From: an uncultured Rhodanobacter sp.
GTDB lineage: Bacteria > Pseudomonadota > Gammaproteobacteria > Xanthomonadales > Rhodanobacteraceae
NCBI GenBank assembly: GCA_937906285.1
Contig: CALCWL010000336.1
Location: forward strand, 1 to 5,332
Length of the DNA: 5,332 nt
Reading direction: 5' to 3'
The position numbers and the translations under genes are program-made. Positions 1 to 5,332 of this stretch are shown here, in pieces. Below the pieces are notes generated by a model that made no database searches, had not been told where the DNA came from, and saw nothing but the letters and a program-made list of their open reading frames with translations. Each line of letters begins with the position of its first letter. Positions within the stretch are counted from its first letter, which is position 1.

Positions 1-966
1 GCCGAGGTAGGCGCCGGTGTTGACGTCGATCGTGGTCATCGCCTCGGTCTGGTCGACGATCAGGTAGCCGCCGGACTTCAGCGGCACGTCCTTCTTCAGC
101 GCGCGCTGCATTTCGTCCTCGACGCCGTACAGGTCGAAGATCGGGCGCTCGCCGTCGTAATGTTCGACGCGGTCGTCCAGGTGCGGCATGAATTTGTGCA
201 CGAACCGGGCAACCTTCTCGAACGTCTCGCGCGAATCGACCCGCACCTTCTCGATGTCGTCGTTGAGCATGTCGCGCAGGCTGCGCAACGGCAGCGACAA
301 CTCTTCGTAGACCCGCTCGCCCACGCGCGCCCTCGCGATGTTTTCCTGCACCACGCGCCACACCTTGCCCAGGTAGGTCACGTCGAATGCCAGCGACTCC
401 GCGCCCTGGCCCTCGGCATTGGTACGCACGATGTAGCCGAGGCGGTTGCCTTCGGCGGCATCGGCGCCGATCAGCGTGCCGAGAACCTCGCGCAGACGCT
501 GGCGCTCGCCCTCGTCCTCGATGCGGGCCGAAATGCCCAAGGTGCGCGCATGCGGCAGCAGCACCAGGTAGCGCGAGGGAATCGACAGGTGCGCCGACAG
601 CCGCGCCCCCTTGGTGCTGATCGGGTCCTTCACCACCTGCACCACGATCTCCTGGCCCTCGTGCACCAGCTCGCTGATCGAGGGCACGTGGCCATTGCCG
701 TTGCCGCCGGATTCCTCATCCTCGACCGTCGACAGCGCCGGACGCACGATGTCCGAGGCATGCAGGAAGGCGGCCCGCTCCAGCCCGATCTCGACAAACG
801 CCGCCTGCATGCCCGGCATGACCCGCTGCACGCGGCCCTTGTAGATGTTGCCGACGTAGCCGCGCCGCGAGGCCCGTTCGACGTGCACCTCCTGCAACAT
901 GCCGTTCTCGACCACGCCGACCCGGGTTTCACGCGGCGTCACGTTGATCAGGATTTCTTCACTCAC
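1..966 (-). CDS. rng: Ribonuclease G, N-terminal part (3' end of gene outside window)
   Basis: This is the N-terminal 322 residues of an RNase E/G-family endoribonuclease. The family cuts single-stranded, 5'-monophosphorylated RNA in the cytoplasm, and RNase G matures the 5' end of 16S rRNA and decays some mRNAs. The opening VSEEILINVTPRETRV matches the family N-terminus. An S1 RNA-binding domain (about residues 36-125, with RGYVGNIYKGRVQRVMPGMQ) is interrupted by a short Gly/Asn-rich loop at 83-92. The 5'-sensor Arg-Thr is seen in YIVRTNAEG (R181, T182). The first catalytic motif, IDVNTG (D314, N316), ends the window. The second catalytic Asp, the zinc-link cysteines and the C-terminus lie beyond the edge, so E versus G cannot be settled by length, but the N-terminus reads as RNase G. 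The GTG start at 966 is chosen because it fits the family start and has GGGGG (973-977) six bases upstream. A promoter lies just upstream, so transcription need not come from another gene. Confidence 0.95.
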   Translation of the reverse strand, partial: MSEEILINVTPRETRVGVVENGMLQEVHVERASRRGYVGNIYKGRVQRVMPGMQAAFVEIGLERAAFLHASDIVRPALSTVEDEESGGNGNGHVPSISELVHEGQEIVVQVVKDPISTKGARLSAHLSIPSRYLVLLPHARTLGISARIEDEGERQRLREVLGTLIGADAAEGNRLGYIVRTNAEGQGAESLAFDVTYLGKVWRVVQENIARARVGERVYEELSLPLRSLRDMLNDDIEKVRVDSRETFEKVARFVHKFMPHLDDRVEHYDGERPIFDLYGVEDEMQRALKKDVPLKSGGYLIVDQTEAMTTIDVNTGAYLG

Positions 967-992
967 CGCACACCCCCAAGGCACAAGCCATC

Positions 993-1022
993 TTTATAGC
1001 CGTTGCCGATGCAGGCTGTCGA
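993..1022 (-). promoter_or_regulatory. Predicted sigma70-type promoter of rng
   Basis: Reading the minus strand, TCGACA (1017-1022, 5 of 6 matches to TTGACA) is followed after 18 bp by TATAAA (993-998, 5 of 6 matches to TATAAT). The start of transcription would fall near 986, giving a leader of about 20 bases that contains the GGGGG ribosome-binding site and then the GTG start of rng. Such close matches stand out in DNA this GC-rich. It is a motif call only. Confidence 0.6.
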
Positions 1023-1039
1023 TGAACGGCGCGGGGAAA

Positions 1040-1068
1040 TCGACCCGGCCGCACCAATACTGCAAAAT
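1040..1068 (+). promoter_or_regulatory. Weak candidate promoter of the dph6-like/mug operon
   Basis: TCGACC (1040-1045, 4 of 6) and CAAAAT (1063-1068, 4 of 6) are separated by 17 bp. They are placed to start a transcript near 1075, with a leader of about 54 bases before the ATG at 1129. The site is back to back with the rng promoter, the two -35 boxes being 17 bp apart. The match is modest and other starts are possible. Confidence 0.3.
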
Positions 1069-1107
1069 GGGCCCGTTTTCGTCTCGCTCCCGGCGCGAGA
1101 CGTGCCC
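1069..1107 (+). other. Bipartite inverted repeat / leader hairpin upstream of the dph6-like gene
   Basis: A perfect 8-bp stem, CGTCTCGC (1080-1087) with GCGAGACG (1095-1102), closes a 7-base loop TCCCGGC. An outer 4-bp arm, GGGC (1069-1072) with GCCC (1104-1107), could extend it across an internal loop. It ends 21 bases before the ATG. No T-run follows on either strand in the direction of transcription, so it is not a classical intrinsic terminator. It could be an mRNA leader structure or a palindromic protein-binding site; the sequence does not decide. Confidence 0.5.
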
Positions 1108-1128
1108 GCTATCTGGAGCCAGCCACGC

Positions 1129-1821
1129 ATGTCCACCCCGATTCTGCTGGCCTGGAGCGGCGGCAAGGATTGCCTGCTGGCGCTGCAGCGGCTGCTGGCC
1201 GACCCGGCCTGGCAGGTGGTCGGCCTGCTGACCACGCTCAACCGCAACTATCAGCGCGTGGCGATGCACGGCGTCCATCGCGACGTGCTGCTGGCGCAGA
1301 CCGCCGCGCTCCGGCTGCCGCTGGTCGAGGTACTGCTGGACTGGCCCGGCAGCAATGAAGCCTACGAGGAAGCCCACGCCCGCGCGCTGGTCGAGGCGCG
1401 CATGCGCTGGCCCGGCATCCGTCATTGCGCGTTCGGCGACCTGTATCTGGAGGACGTGCGCGACTACCGCGTGCGCCAGCTCGGCCGCGAGAACTGGCGC
1501 GCGGTGTTCCCGTTGTGGGGCGAAGACACGGCGACGCTGTCGCGTCGCTTCGTCGGCGAGGGCCACCGCGCCGTGCTGTGCTGCGTGGACACCCAGCAAC
1601 TGGACGGCGATTTCTGCGGTCGTGATTACGACGCGGGCCTGCTCGACGCCATGCCGGCCGGGGTGGATCCCTGTGGCGAACGCGGCGAGTTCCACACGCT
1701 GAGCTACGCCGGACCGCTGTTCCGCCACCCTCTGCGGCTGCGACGGGGCGAATCGGTGCTGCGCGACGGACGCTTCCAGTACACCGATTTCCTGCTCGAC
1801 GAGCATGCCGGCCCGGCCTGA
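1129..1821 (+). CDS. Dph6-family (diphthine-ammonia-ligase-like) ATP-binding protein
   Basis: This 230-residue protein belongs to the N-type ATP pyrophosphatase superfamily, Dph6 (ATP_bind_4 / MJ0570) branch. The P-loop-like SGGKD is at residues 10-14, directly after the first beta strand (ILLAWSGGKDCLLAL). The family pattern FGDLYLEDVRDYR is at 102-114, and the signature DPCGERGEFHTLSYAGPLF is near the C-terminus at 180-198. In eukaryotes and archaea the family amidates diphthine on elongation factor 2 using ATP and ammonium. Bacteria are not known to make diphthamide, so the bacterial substrate is unknown; an adenylation-and-amidation step is inferred. The protein looks cytosolic, with no signal peptide or membrane segment. 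The ATG at 1129 is preferred over the open frame's earlier ATG at 1003 because SGGKD then sits at the usual N-terminal place and GGAG (1115-1118) lies 10 bases upstream. The gene overlaps the following mug by 17 bases and the two are almost certainly cotranscribed. Confidence 0.88.
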   Translation: MSTPILLAWSGGKDCLLALQRLLADPAWQVVGLLTTLNRNYQRVAMHGVHRDVLLAQTAALRLPLVEVLLDWPGSNEAYEEAHARALVEARMRWPGIRHCAFGDLYLEDVRDYRVRQLGRENWRAVFPLWGEDTATLSRRFVGEGHRAVLCCVDTQQLDGDFCGRDYDAGLLDAMPAGVDPCGERGEFHTLSYAGPLFRHPLRLRRGESVLRDGRFQYTDFLLDEHAGPA

Positions 1822-2320
1822 CGCCATCCTGCCCGACCTGCTGGCACCCGGCTTGCGCCTGGTGTTCTGCGGCACAGCCGCCGGCGCACGCTCGGCCGCG
1901 GAAGGCGCTTATTACGCGCATCCCGGCAATCTGTTCTGGCGCGCATTGTTCGATGCCGGCCTCACCCCGCACGTGTTTGCACCGGCCGAGTTTCGGCAGT
2001 TGCTGCCGCTCGGCATCGGCCTCACCGACCTGGCCAAGCGCCATAGCGGCAATGACGCCGAGCTGCCCCGCGACGCCCTGGACGCGGACACACTGCGCCG
2101 CAAGGTCCAGCGTTGCCGACCGTGCCTGCTCGCCTTCACCAGCAAGAACGCCGCCCGCGCGGCGCTGGGTCGTGCGGTCGATTACGGCGTGCAGGAGGAA
2201 ACCTTCGGCGCCACGCGTTTGTTCGTGCTGCCCTCGCCGTCCGGCCAGGCGCGCGGACACTGGAGCCTGCAGCCGTGGCTGGCACTGGGTGCGTTGTACC
2301 GGGCCGAGCACGCGCGCTGA
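1805..2320 (+). CDS. mug: Mug/TDG-family (family 2) mismatch-specific uracil-DNA glycosylase, variant motif 1
   Basis: The 171-residue product has the length and layout of E. coli Mug, which removes uracil opposite G, and ethenocytosine, from double-stranded DNA. Visible landmarks are LLAPGLRLVFCGTAAG (12-27), HPGNLFWRAL (39-48), GIGLTDLAKR (70-79) and the DNA-intercalating loop region VLPSPSGQARGHW (141-153). In E. coli Mug motif 1 is GINPG with Asn18 as the catalytic residue, and motif 2 is NPSG. Here these are GTAAG and SPSG, so the usual Asn is missing. Variant Mug proteins are known, including a Deinococcus one for which I recall an Asp being proposed as catalytic. D75 in GLTDL, or D84, is a possible replacement here; this is inference. 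The ATG at 1805 lies inside the preceding gene (17-base overlap) with only a weak GAG upstream, which suggests translational coupling. No other in-frame start keeps motif 1 intact. The stop is 12 bp from the stop of the convergent cytochrome gene. Confidence 0.87.
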   Translation: MPARPDAILPDLLAPGLRLVFCGTAAGARSAAEGAYYAHPGNLFWRALFDAGLTPHVFAPAEFRQLLPLGIGLTDLAKRHSGNDAELPRDALDADTLRRKVQRCRPCLLAFTSKNAARAALGRAVDYGVQEETFGATRLFVLPSPSGQARGHWSLQPWLALGALYRAEHAR

Positions 2321-2325
2321 CGCGC
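2312..2325. other. Small GC-rich hairpin at the mug stop codon
   Basis: GCGCG (2312-2316) and CGCGC (2321-2325) form a perfect 5-bp stem around the loop CTGA, which contains the mug stop codon. It sits between two convergent genes. There is no T-tract, so it is at best a weak transcription barrier, and in such GC-rich sequence a 5-bp stem can arise by chance. Confidence 0.25.
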
Positions 2326-2332
2326 CGCAGCT

Positions 2333-3103
2333 TCAGTTTGCCGTCGTGGCCGACGGTGCCGCTTCGGTCGCCGCATCCAGCACCCCGCAATGCAGCGGTG
2401 GCCTCACCGAACCGGCCGGTTGCGGACGGGTATCTGCCGGCAGCGCGCGGTTGGCCAGCGCCGCGGCCACCGCGCCGATGTCCGACTCGCTCAATCGACT
2501 GGCCACCTCGGCCATGCAGTCGGGCGCCACCGTGGCGCGGGTGTGCGTACGCCATGAGCCCAGCTGCGCGCTGATGTAGTCGTAAGGCAATCCCACCAAG
2601 CCGGGAATCGACGGTTCCACGCCGGTCAACTGGTCGCCATGACAGCTGCTGCAGGCGGGAATGCGTCGCGATGGGTCGCCTTGATCCAGCAATTGCGCAC
2701 CACGCTGCAACACCGCCGTGGGCACGGCAGGCATCGGCGAGCGCGCGAACGGCACGCGCTGGGCGGCGAAGTACTCGGCGATTTCGTGCATGTACGTCGG
2801 CGTGAGCTCGCGCACCGTGTACTCCATCGGGGCGTACTTGCGCAGGCCGTCCTGGAAATCCTGCAGCTGCCGCGCCAGATAGGCCGCCGGCTTGCCGGCC
2901 AGGCGCGGGAAATACCCGCTGGCCGCACGACCTTCGCCCTGCTCGCCGTGGCAGGTGGTGCAGGCGGCGATGCGTTGCTGCAAGGTATCGGGAATCGCCG
3001 GGCGGTCGGCGGCGCGACTGACGGCACCGTACCCGAGGGCGGCCGCAAACAGCGTGGCGACACCGAACGACCGGACCTGACGCAAGCTGACGTTCGTGAT
3101 CAT
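2333..3103 (-). CDS. Exported diheme c-type cytochrome, cytochrome c4-like
   Basis: The 256-residue product is a periplasmic electron carrier with two covalent c hemes. A signal peptide (basic MITNVSLRQVR, then a hydrophobic stretch, cleavage near residues 31-32 at SRAAD) is followed by two cytochrome c domains. Their heme sites are CTTCH (48-52) and CSSCH (151-155). Likely axial methionines are M93 (YAPMEYTVREL) and M197 (PDCMAEVASRLSESD), matching the paired-domain plan of cytochrome c4. Two further cysteines, C196 next to the second axial Met and C239 in the tail, are not part of heme motifs and might form a disulfide after export. A tail of about 35 residues rich in Ala and Pro follows the second domain. 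The ATG at 3103 gives a clean signal peptide. It has no Shine-Dalgarno sequence, but a -10 box lies six bases upstream. No oxidoreductase partner is adjacent, so its electron donor and acceptor are unknown; c4 proteins commonly feed terminal oxidases. Confidence 0.92.
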   Translation of the reverse strand: MITNVSLRQVRSFGVATLFAAALGYGAVSRAADRPAIPDTLQQRIAACTTCHGEQGEGRAASGYFPRLAGKPAAYLARQLQDFQDGLRKYAPMEYTVRELTPTYMHEIAEYFAAQRVPFARSPMPAVPTAVLQRGAQLLDQGDPSRRIPACSSCHGDQLTGVEPSIPGLVGLPYDYISAQLGSWRTHTRATVAPDCMAEVASRLSESDIGAVAAALANRALPADTRPQPAGSVRPPLHCGVLDAATEAAPSATTAN

Positions 3104-3109
3104 CCGGCG

Positions 3110-3137
3110 ATTGTACGCTGGCGGCTGCAGCGCCCAA
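3110..3137 (-). promoter_or_regulatory. Predicted promoter of the cytochrome gene, placed for a leaderless mRNA
   Basis: On the minus strand TTGGGC (3132-3137, 3 of 6) is followed after 16 bp by TACAAT (3110-3115, 5 of 6). Only six bases separate the -10 box from the ATG whose A is at 3103. Transcription would therefore begin at or within a base or two of the start codon, leaving no room for a ribosome-binding site, and none is seen. Confidence 0.45.
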
Positions 3138-3188
3138 ACTGCACCGGCGCCAAGCTGGTCGGGCAAGCGTACGCTGCATCCCGGAACC

Positions 3189-3194
3189 GGGGGA
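3189..3194 (+). promoter_or_regulatory. Ribosome-binding site of the amidase gene
   Basis: GGGGGA lies five bases before the ATG at 3200. It fixes this start within a reading frame that stays open for 187 codons further upstream, across the antisense strand of the cytochrome gene. The intergenic stretch 3104-3199 must also hold the amidase promoter, but no convincing -35/-10 pair is visible on the plus strand. Confidence 0.6.
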
Positions 3195-3199
3195 TTACC

Positions 3200-4807
3200 A
3201 TGAACCGTCAAGCGCTCCATCTCCCCGCACTGGCCCTCGCCTTGCTCGCCAGCCCGGCGCTGGCTACCGGAGGCAAGCCGCCGGATGTCGGTTACGCGTC
3301 GATCGAGCAACTGCAGCAGCGCATGGATGCCGGCACGCTGGACAGCCGCCAGCTGACCCGCACGCTGCTCGATCGCATCCAGCGGATCGACCGCTCCGGC
3401 CCCACTTTGCGCGCCGTGATCGAGACCAATCCCGAGGCGCTGGAGCTGGCCGGCGCGCTCGATGCGAAACGCACGACATCCCGCGGCCCGTTGTACGGCA
3501 TCCCGGTGCTGCTCAAGGACAATATCGACACCGGCGACCACATGCTCACCACCGCCGGCTCGCTCGCACTGATCGATGCACCGGCCGCACGCGACGCCGG
3601 CCTGGTCGAGCGGCTGCGCAAGGCCGGTGCACTGATCCTCGGCAAGACCAACCTGAGCGAATGGGCCAACTTCCGTTCCAGCCACGCCAGCAGCGGCTGG
3701 AGCGGGCGCGGCGGGCAGACGAAGAACCCGTACGTGCTCGATCGCAACCCCTGTGGTTCCAGCGCCGGCTCCGCTGTGGCAGTGGCGGCCGGGCTGGCCA
3801 CGGTCGCGGTCGGGACCGAAACCGATGGTTCGATCATCTGCCCCGCGGCAATGAACGGCATCGTCGGCATCAAGCCCACCCTGGGCCTGGTCAGCCGCCG
3901 CGGCATCGTGCCGATCAGTCACAACCAGGACACCGCCGGTCCGATGGCACGCAGCGTGGCCGACGCGGCGGCTGTGCTCAGCGTGATCGCCGGCAGCGAC
4001 CCGCGCGACCCGGCCACCCTGGAAGCCGACCGGCATGCCACCGACTACACGAAGTTCCTCGACCCGAACGGGCTCAAGGGCAAGCGCATCGGCGTGGTGC
4101 GTCAGCTCGCCGGTGCCGAGCCGAACGCCGACCGCGTGCTGGCGCAGTCGATCGCATTGATGAAAGCGCAGGGCGCCATCGTCGTCGATCCGGTCACGCT
4201 GCCGCACCTGGCCGAGCTCGGCGGCCCGGAATTCACCGTGCTGCTGTACGACTTCAAGCACGACGTCAACGCTTATCTGGCCAGCCGCCATGGCCTCAAG
4301 GTGAAGACGCTGGCCGACCTGATCGCGTTCAACCAGGCGCATGCCGCCGAAGAGATGCCGTGGTTCGGTCAGGAGCTGTTCGAAAAGGCCGAGCAGAAGG
4401 GTCCGCTCAGCGACAAGGCCTATGCGGCTGCGCTGGCCACGGCCAAGCGCCTGTCCGGACCGGAAGGCATCGACGCGGCGCTGCAGGCGCAGCACCTGGA
4501 CGCGCTGCTGGCGCCGTCGTGGGGGCCGGCTTTCGTCACCGACCCGGTGCTGGGCGATCACATCGTCAGCGGTGATCCGACCGTGGGCGGCGCCTCGCAA
4601 CCGGCGGCCGTGGCCGGCTACCCGTCCATCACCGTGCCCGCCGGCTTCGCCCACGGCCTGCCGGTCGGCATCGTGCTGTTCGGCGCGAAGTGGAGCGAAC
4701 CCGTGCTGATCTCGATCGCCTACGGTTTCGAGCAGCACGCCAAGGCATGGCAAGCGCCGCAGTTTCTGCCCACCGTGGGCGATCCGCCCGCGGCGTCCCC
4801 GCGCTGA
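3200..4807 (+). CDS. Exported amidase-signature hydrolase, peptide-amidase-like
   Basis: The 535-residue enzyme has a signal peptide (MNRQALHLPALALALLASPALA, cleavage near residue 22), so it acts in the periplasm or outside the cell. The Ser-cisSer-Lys triad of the amidase signature family is complete: K106 in PVLLKDNID, cis-Ser S187 in CGSSAGSA and the nucleophile S211 in TETDGSI. The S187-S211 spacing of 24 equals that in the Stenotrophomonas maltophilia peptide amidase. Long stretches also resemble that enzyme, such as LGKTNLSEWANFR (147-159), AGPMARSVADAAAVL (246-260), LADLIAFNQAH (371-381) and GPEGIDAAL (420-428). It hydrolyses the C-terminal amide of peptides. The same substrate is inferred here, but amidase substrate cannot be fixed from the fold, and other amides or aryl amides are possible. 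The enzyme is transcribed alone, divergent from the cytochrome gene and convergent on the DAHP synthase gene. It is not a GatA, since there is no gatB/gatC context and it has an export signal. Confidence 0.92.
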   Translation: MNRQALHLPALALALLASPALATGGKPPDVGYASIEQLQQRMDAGTLDSRQLTRTLLDRIQRIDRSGPTLRAVIETNPEALELAGALDAKRTTSRGPLYGIPVLLKDNIDTGDHMLTTAGSLALIDAPAARDAGLVERLRKAGALILGKTNLSEWANFRSSHASSGWSGRGGQTKNPYVLDRNPCGSSAGSAVAVAAGLATVAVGTETDGSIICPAAMNGIVGIKPTLGLVSRRGIVPISHNQDTAGPMARSVADAAAVLSVIAGSDPRDPATLEADRHATDYTKFLDPNGLKGKRIGVVRQLAGAEPNADRVLAQSIALMKAQGAIVVDPVTLPHLAELGGPEFTVLLYDFKHDVNAYLASRHGLKVKTLADLIAFNQAHAAEEMPWFGQELFEKAEQKGPLSDKAYAAALATAKRLSGPEGIDAALQAQHLDALLAPSWGPAFVTDPVLGDHIVSGDPTVGGASQPAAVAGYPSITVPAGFAHGLPVGIVLFGAKWSEPVLISIAYGFEQHAKAWQAPQFLPTVGDPPAASPR

Positions 4808-4823
4808 GCATGCAGTGCGTCAG
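4804..4823. other. Imperfect hairpin spanning both convergent stop codons
   Basis: CTGA+GCA (4804-4810) pairs with TGC+TCAG (4816-4818 and 4820-4823), leaving one bulged G at 4819 and a 5-base loop TGCAG. The stem includes the amidase TGA and the complement of the DAHP synthase TGA. There is no T-tract on either side, so it is a weak candidate for a bidirectional terminator or end-stabilising structure. No better terminator is visible in the 12-bp gap. Confidence 0.3.
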
Positions 4824-5332
4824 CCCGCCCCGCCGGTCGACTTGCGCACGATAAGCATCGCCAGCTCCAGCGACTGTTCGTAGTTCAGGCGCGGATCGAC
4901 CATCGACTTGTAGGCGCGATCCAGGTCGCCCTCCTTGAGGTCGCGCGCGCCACCGATGCACTCGGTCACGTCCTCGCCGGTCAGCTCCAGGTGCACGCCA
5001 CCCAGCCGCGTGCCGGCGGCGGCATGGATGTCGAAAGCCTGATCCAGCTCGCTGCGGATGTTGTCGAAGCGGCGCGTCTTGTGGCCGTTCGAGGTGCTCT
5101 CGGTGTTGCCGTGCATGGGGTCGGCCACCCACAGCACGCGCCGACCTTCGCGCTTCACCGCGTCCAGCAGCGGCGGCAGCGCATCGGCGATCTTCGCCTG
5201 GCCCATCCGGTGGATCAGGGTCAGCCGGCCCGGCTCGGCGCGCGGGTCGAGCGCATCGATCAGCGGCAGCAGTTGATCGGGAGTCACCGAGGGGCCGATC
5301 TTGACCGCAACCGGATTGCGGATGCCGCGGAA
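4820..5332 (-). CDS. Class II 3-deoxy-7-phosphoheptulonate (DAHP) synthase, C-terminal part (5' end outside window)
   Basis: This is the last 170 residues of a class II (plant/mycobacterial-type) DAHP synthase. It joins phosphoenolpyruvate and erythrose 4-phosphate in the first step of the shikimate pathway, in the cytoplasm. The frame is open to the window edge, beginning FRGIRNPVAVKIGPS, a class II hallmark at the phosphoenolpyruvate site. Metal ligands of the family are visible: His in DPMHGNT (fragment residues 71-77), Glu in GGVHLELTGE (111-120) and Asp in MVDPRLN (144-150). VTECIGGARDL follows the Glu motif, and the protein ends soon after LNYEQSLELAMLIVRKS, as usual. The metal-binding Cys and the N-terminal extension that carries feedback sites in mycobacteria lie outside the window, so regulation cannot be judged. 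A GTG at 5285-5287 is an internal valine and not a start. The gene converges on the amidase gene with 12 bp between stops. Confidence 0.95.
   Translation of the reverse strand, partial: FRGIRNPVAVKIGPSVTPDQLLPLIDALDPRAEPGRLTLIHRMGQAKIADALPPLLDAVKREGRRVLWVADPMHGNTESTSNGHKTRRFDNIRSELDQAFDIHAAAGTRLGGVHLELTGEDVTECIGGARDLKEGDLDRAYKSMVDPRLNYEQSLELAMLIVRKSTGGAG

Noticed and set aside
160..999. A 279-codon plus-strand open frame opposite rng.
   Set aside because: It is a codon shadow of the well-supported rng reading frame, rich in His, Arg, Ala and Gln, with no domain or ribosome-binding site.
1003..1128. The upstream ATG at 1003 as the start of the dph6-like gene.
   Set aside because: It would add 42 residues before the first beta strand that the family does not have, would cover the candidate promoter and hairpin, and lacks a better ribosome-binding site than the start at 1129.
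994..1875. A 293-codon minus-strand frame opposite the dph6-like gene.
   Set aside because: The opposite strand encodes a clear Dph6-family protein with its ATP-binding motif. This frame is a shadow with no recognisable motif.
3113..3176. The 8-mer GTACGCTG occurs twice, at 3113-3120 and 3169-3176, in the cytochrome/amidase intergenic region; the second copy overlaps the palindrome GCGTACGC.
   Set aside because: Two short copies could be chance, and one overlaps the cytochrome -10 box. There is not enough to call an operator pair.
2639..3199. A 187-codon upstream extension of the amidase frame.
   Set aside because: It is antisense to the cytochrome coding sequence, resembles no family, and the signal peptide and ribosome-binding site place the start at 3200.
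2333..4753. An 806-codon open frame on the minus strand that runs from inside the amidase gene into the cytochrome gene.
   Set aside because: Only the part from 3103 down is a real protein (signal peptide and two heme motifs). The upstream part is antisense to the amidase, is low-complexity and rich in Arg, Gly and Gln, and shows no recognisable domain. GC-rich DNA keeps this frame open.

Overview
The window looks like ordinary chromosomal DNA from a GC-rich gammaproteobacterium. The RNase G, the diheme cytochrome and an amidase that reads like the Stenotrophomonas maltophilia peptide amidase all point to the Xanthomonadales, probably the Xanthomonadaceae/Rhodanobacteraceae group. This placement is by remembered sequence resemblance only. 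No tRNA, rRNA, CRISPR array, insertion sequence, phage gene or attachment site was found. Coding density is very high, and the largest gap between genes is 162 bp.

Layout, left to right: (1) 1-966, minus strand: the N-terminal 322 residues of ribonuclease G (rng), cut by the left edge just after the first catalytic motif. (2) 967-1128: a divergent intergenic region with a convincing sigma70-type promoter for rng, a weaker candidate promoter for the plus strand and a strong 8-bp hairpin. (3) 1129-1821, plus strand: a Dph6-family (diphthine-ammonia-ligase-like) ATP pyrophosphatase. (4) 1805-2320, plus strand: a Mug-family (family 2) uracil/mismatch DNA glycosylase overlapping gene 3 by 17 bp. 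(5) 2333-3103, minus strand: an exported diheme c4-like cytochrome, converging on mug with a 12-bp gap. (6) 3104-3199: a 96-bp divergent promoter region. (7) 3200-4807, plus strand: an exported amidase-signature enzyme of the peptide-amidase type. (8) 4820-5332, minus strand: the C-terminal 170 residues of a class II DAHP synthase, again converging with a 12-bp gap and cut by the right edge.

Strand alternates at almost every gene, so the only clear operon is the pair dph6-like/mug. It is bounded by a divergent neighbour on one side and a convergent one on the other. The rest are independent units: RNA processing (rng), periplasmic electron transfer (cytochrome), periplasmic or secreted amide hydrolysis (amidase) and entry into aromatic amino acid synthesis (DAHP synthase).

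No new multi-gene system is evident. The points most worth a second look are: the glycosylase has lost the usual catalytic Asn motif (GTAAG in place of GINPG) and is coupled to a Dph6-like ligase of unknown substrate; the cytochrome has a -10 box placed for a leaderless mRNA; and the leader of the Dph6-like gene carries a bipartite hairpin.
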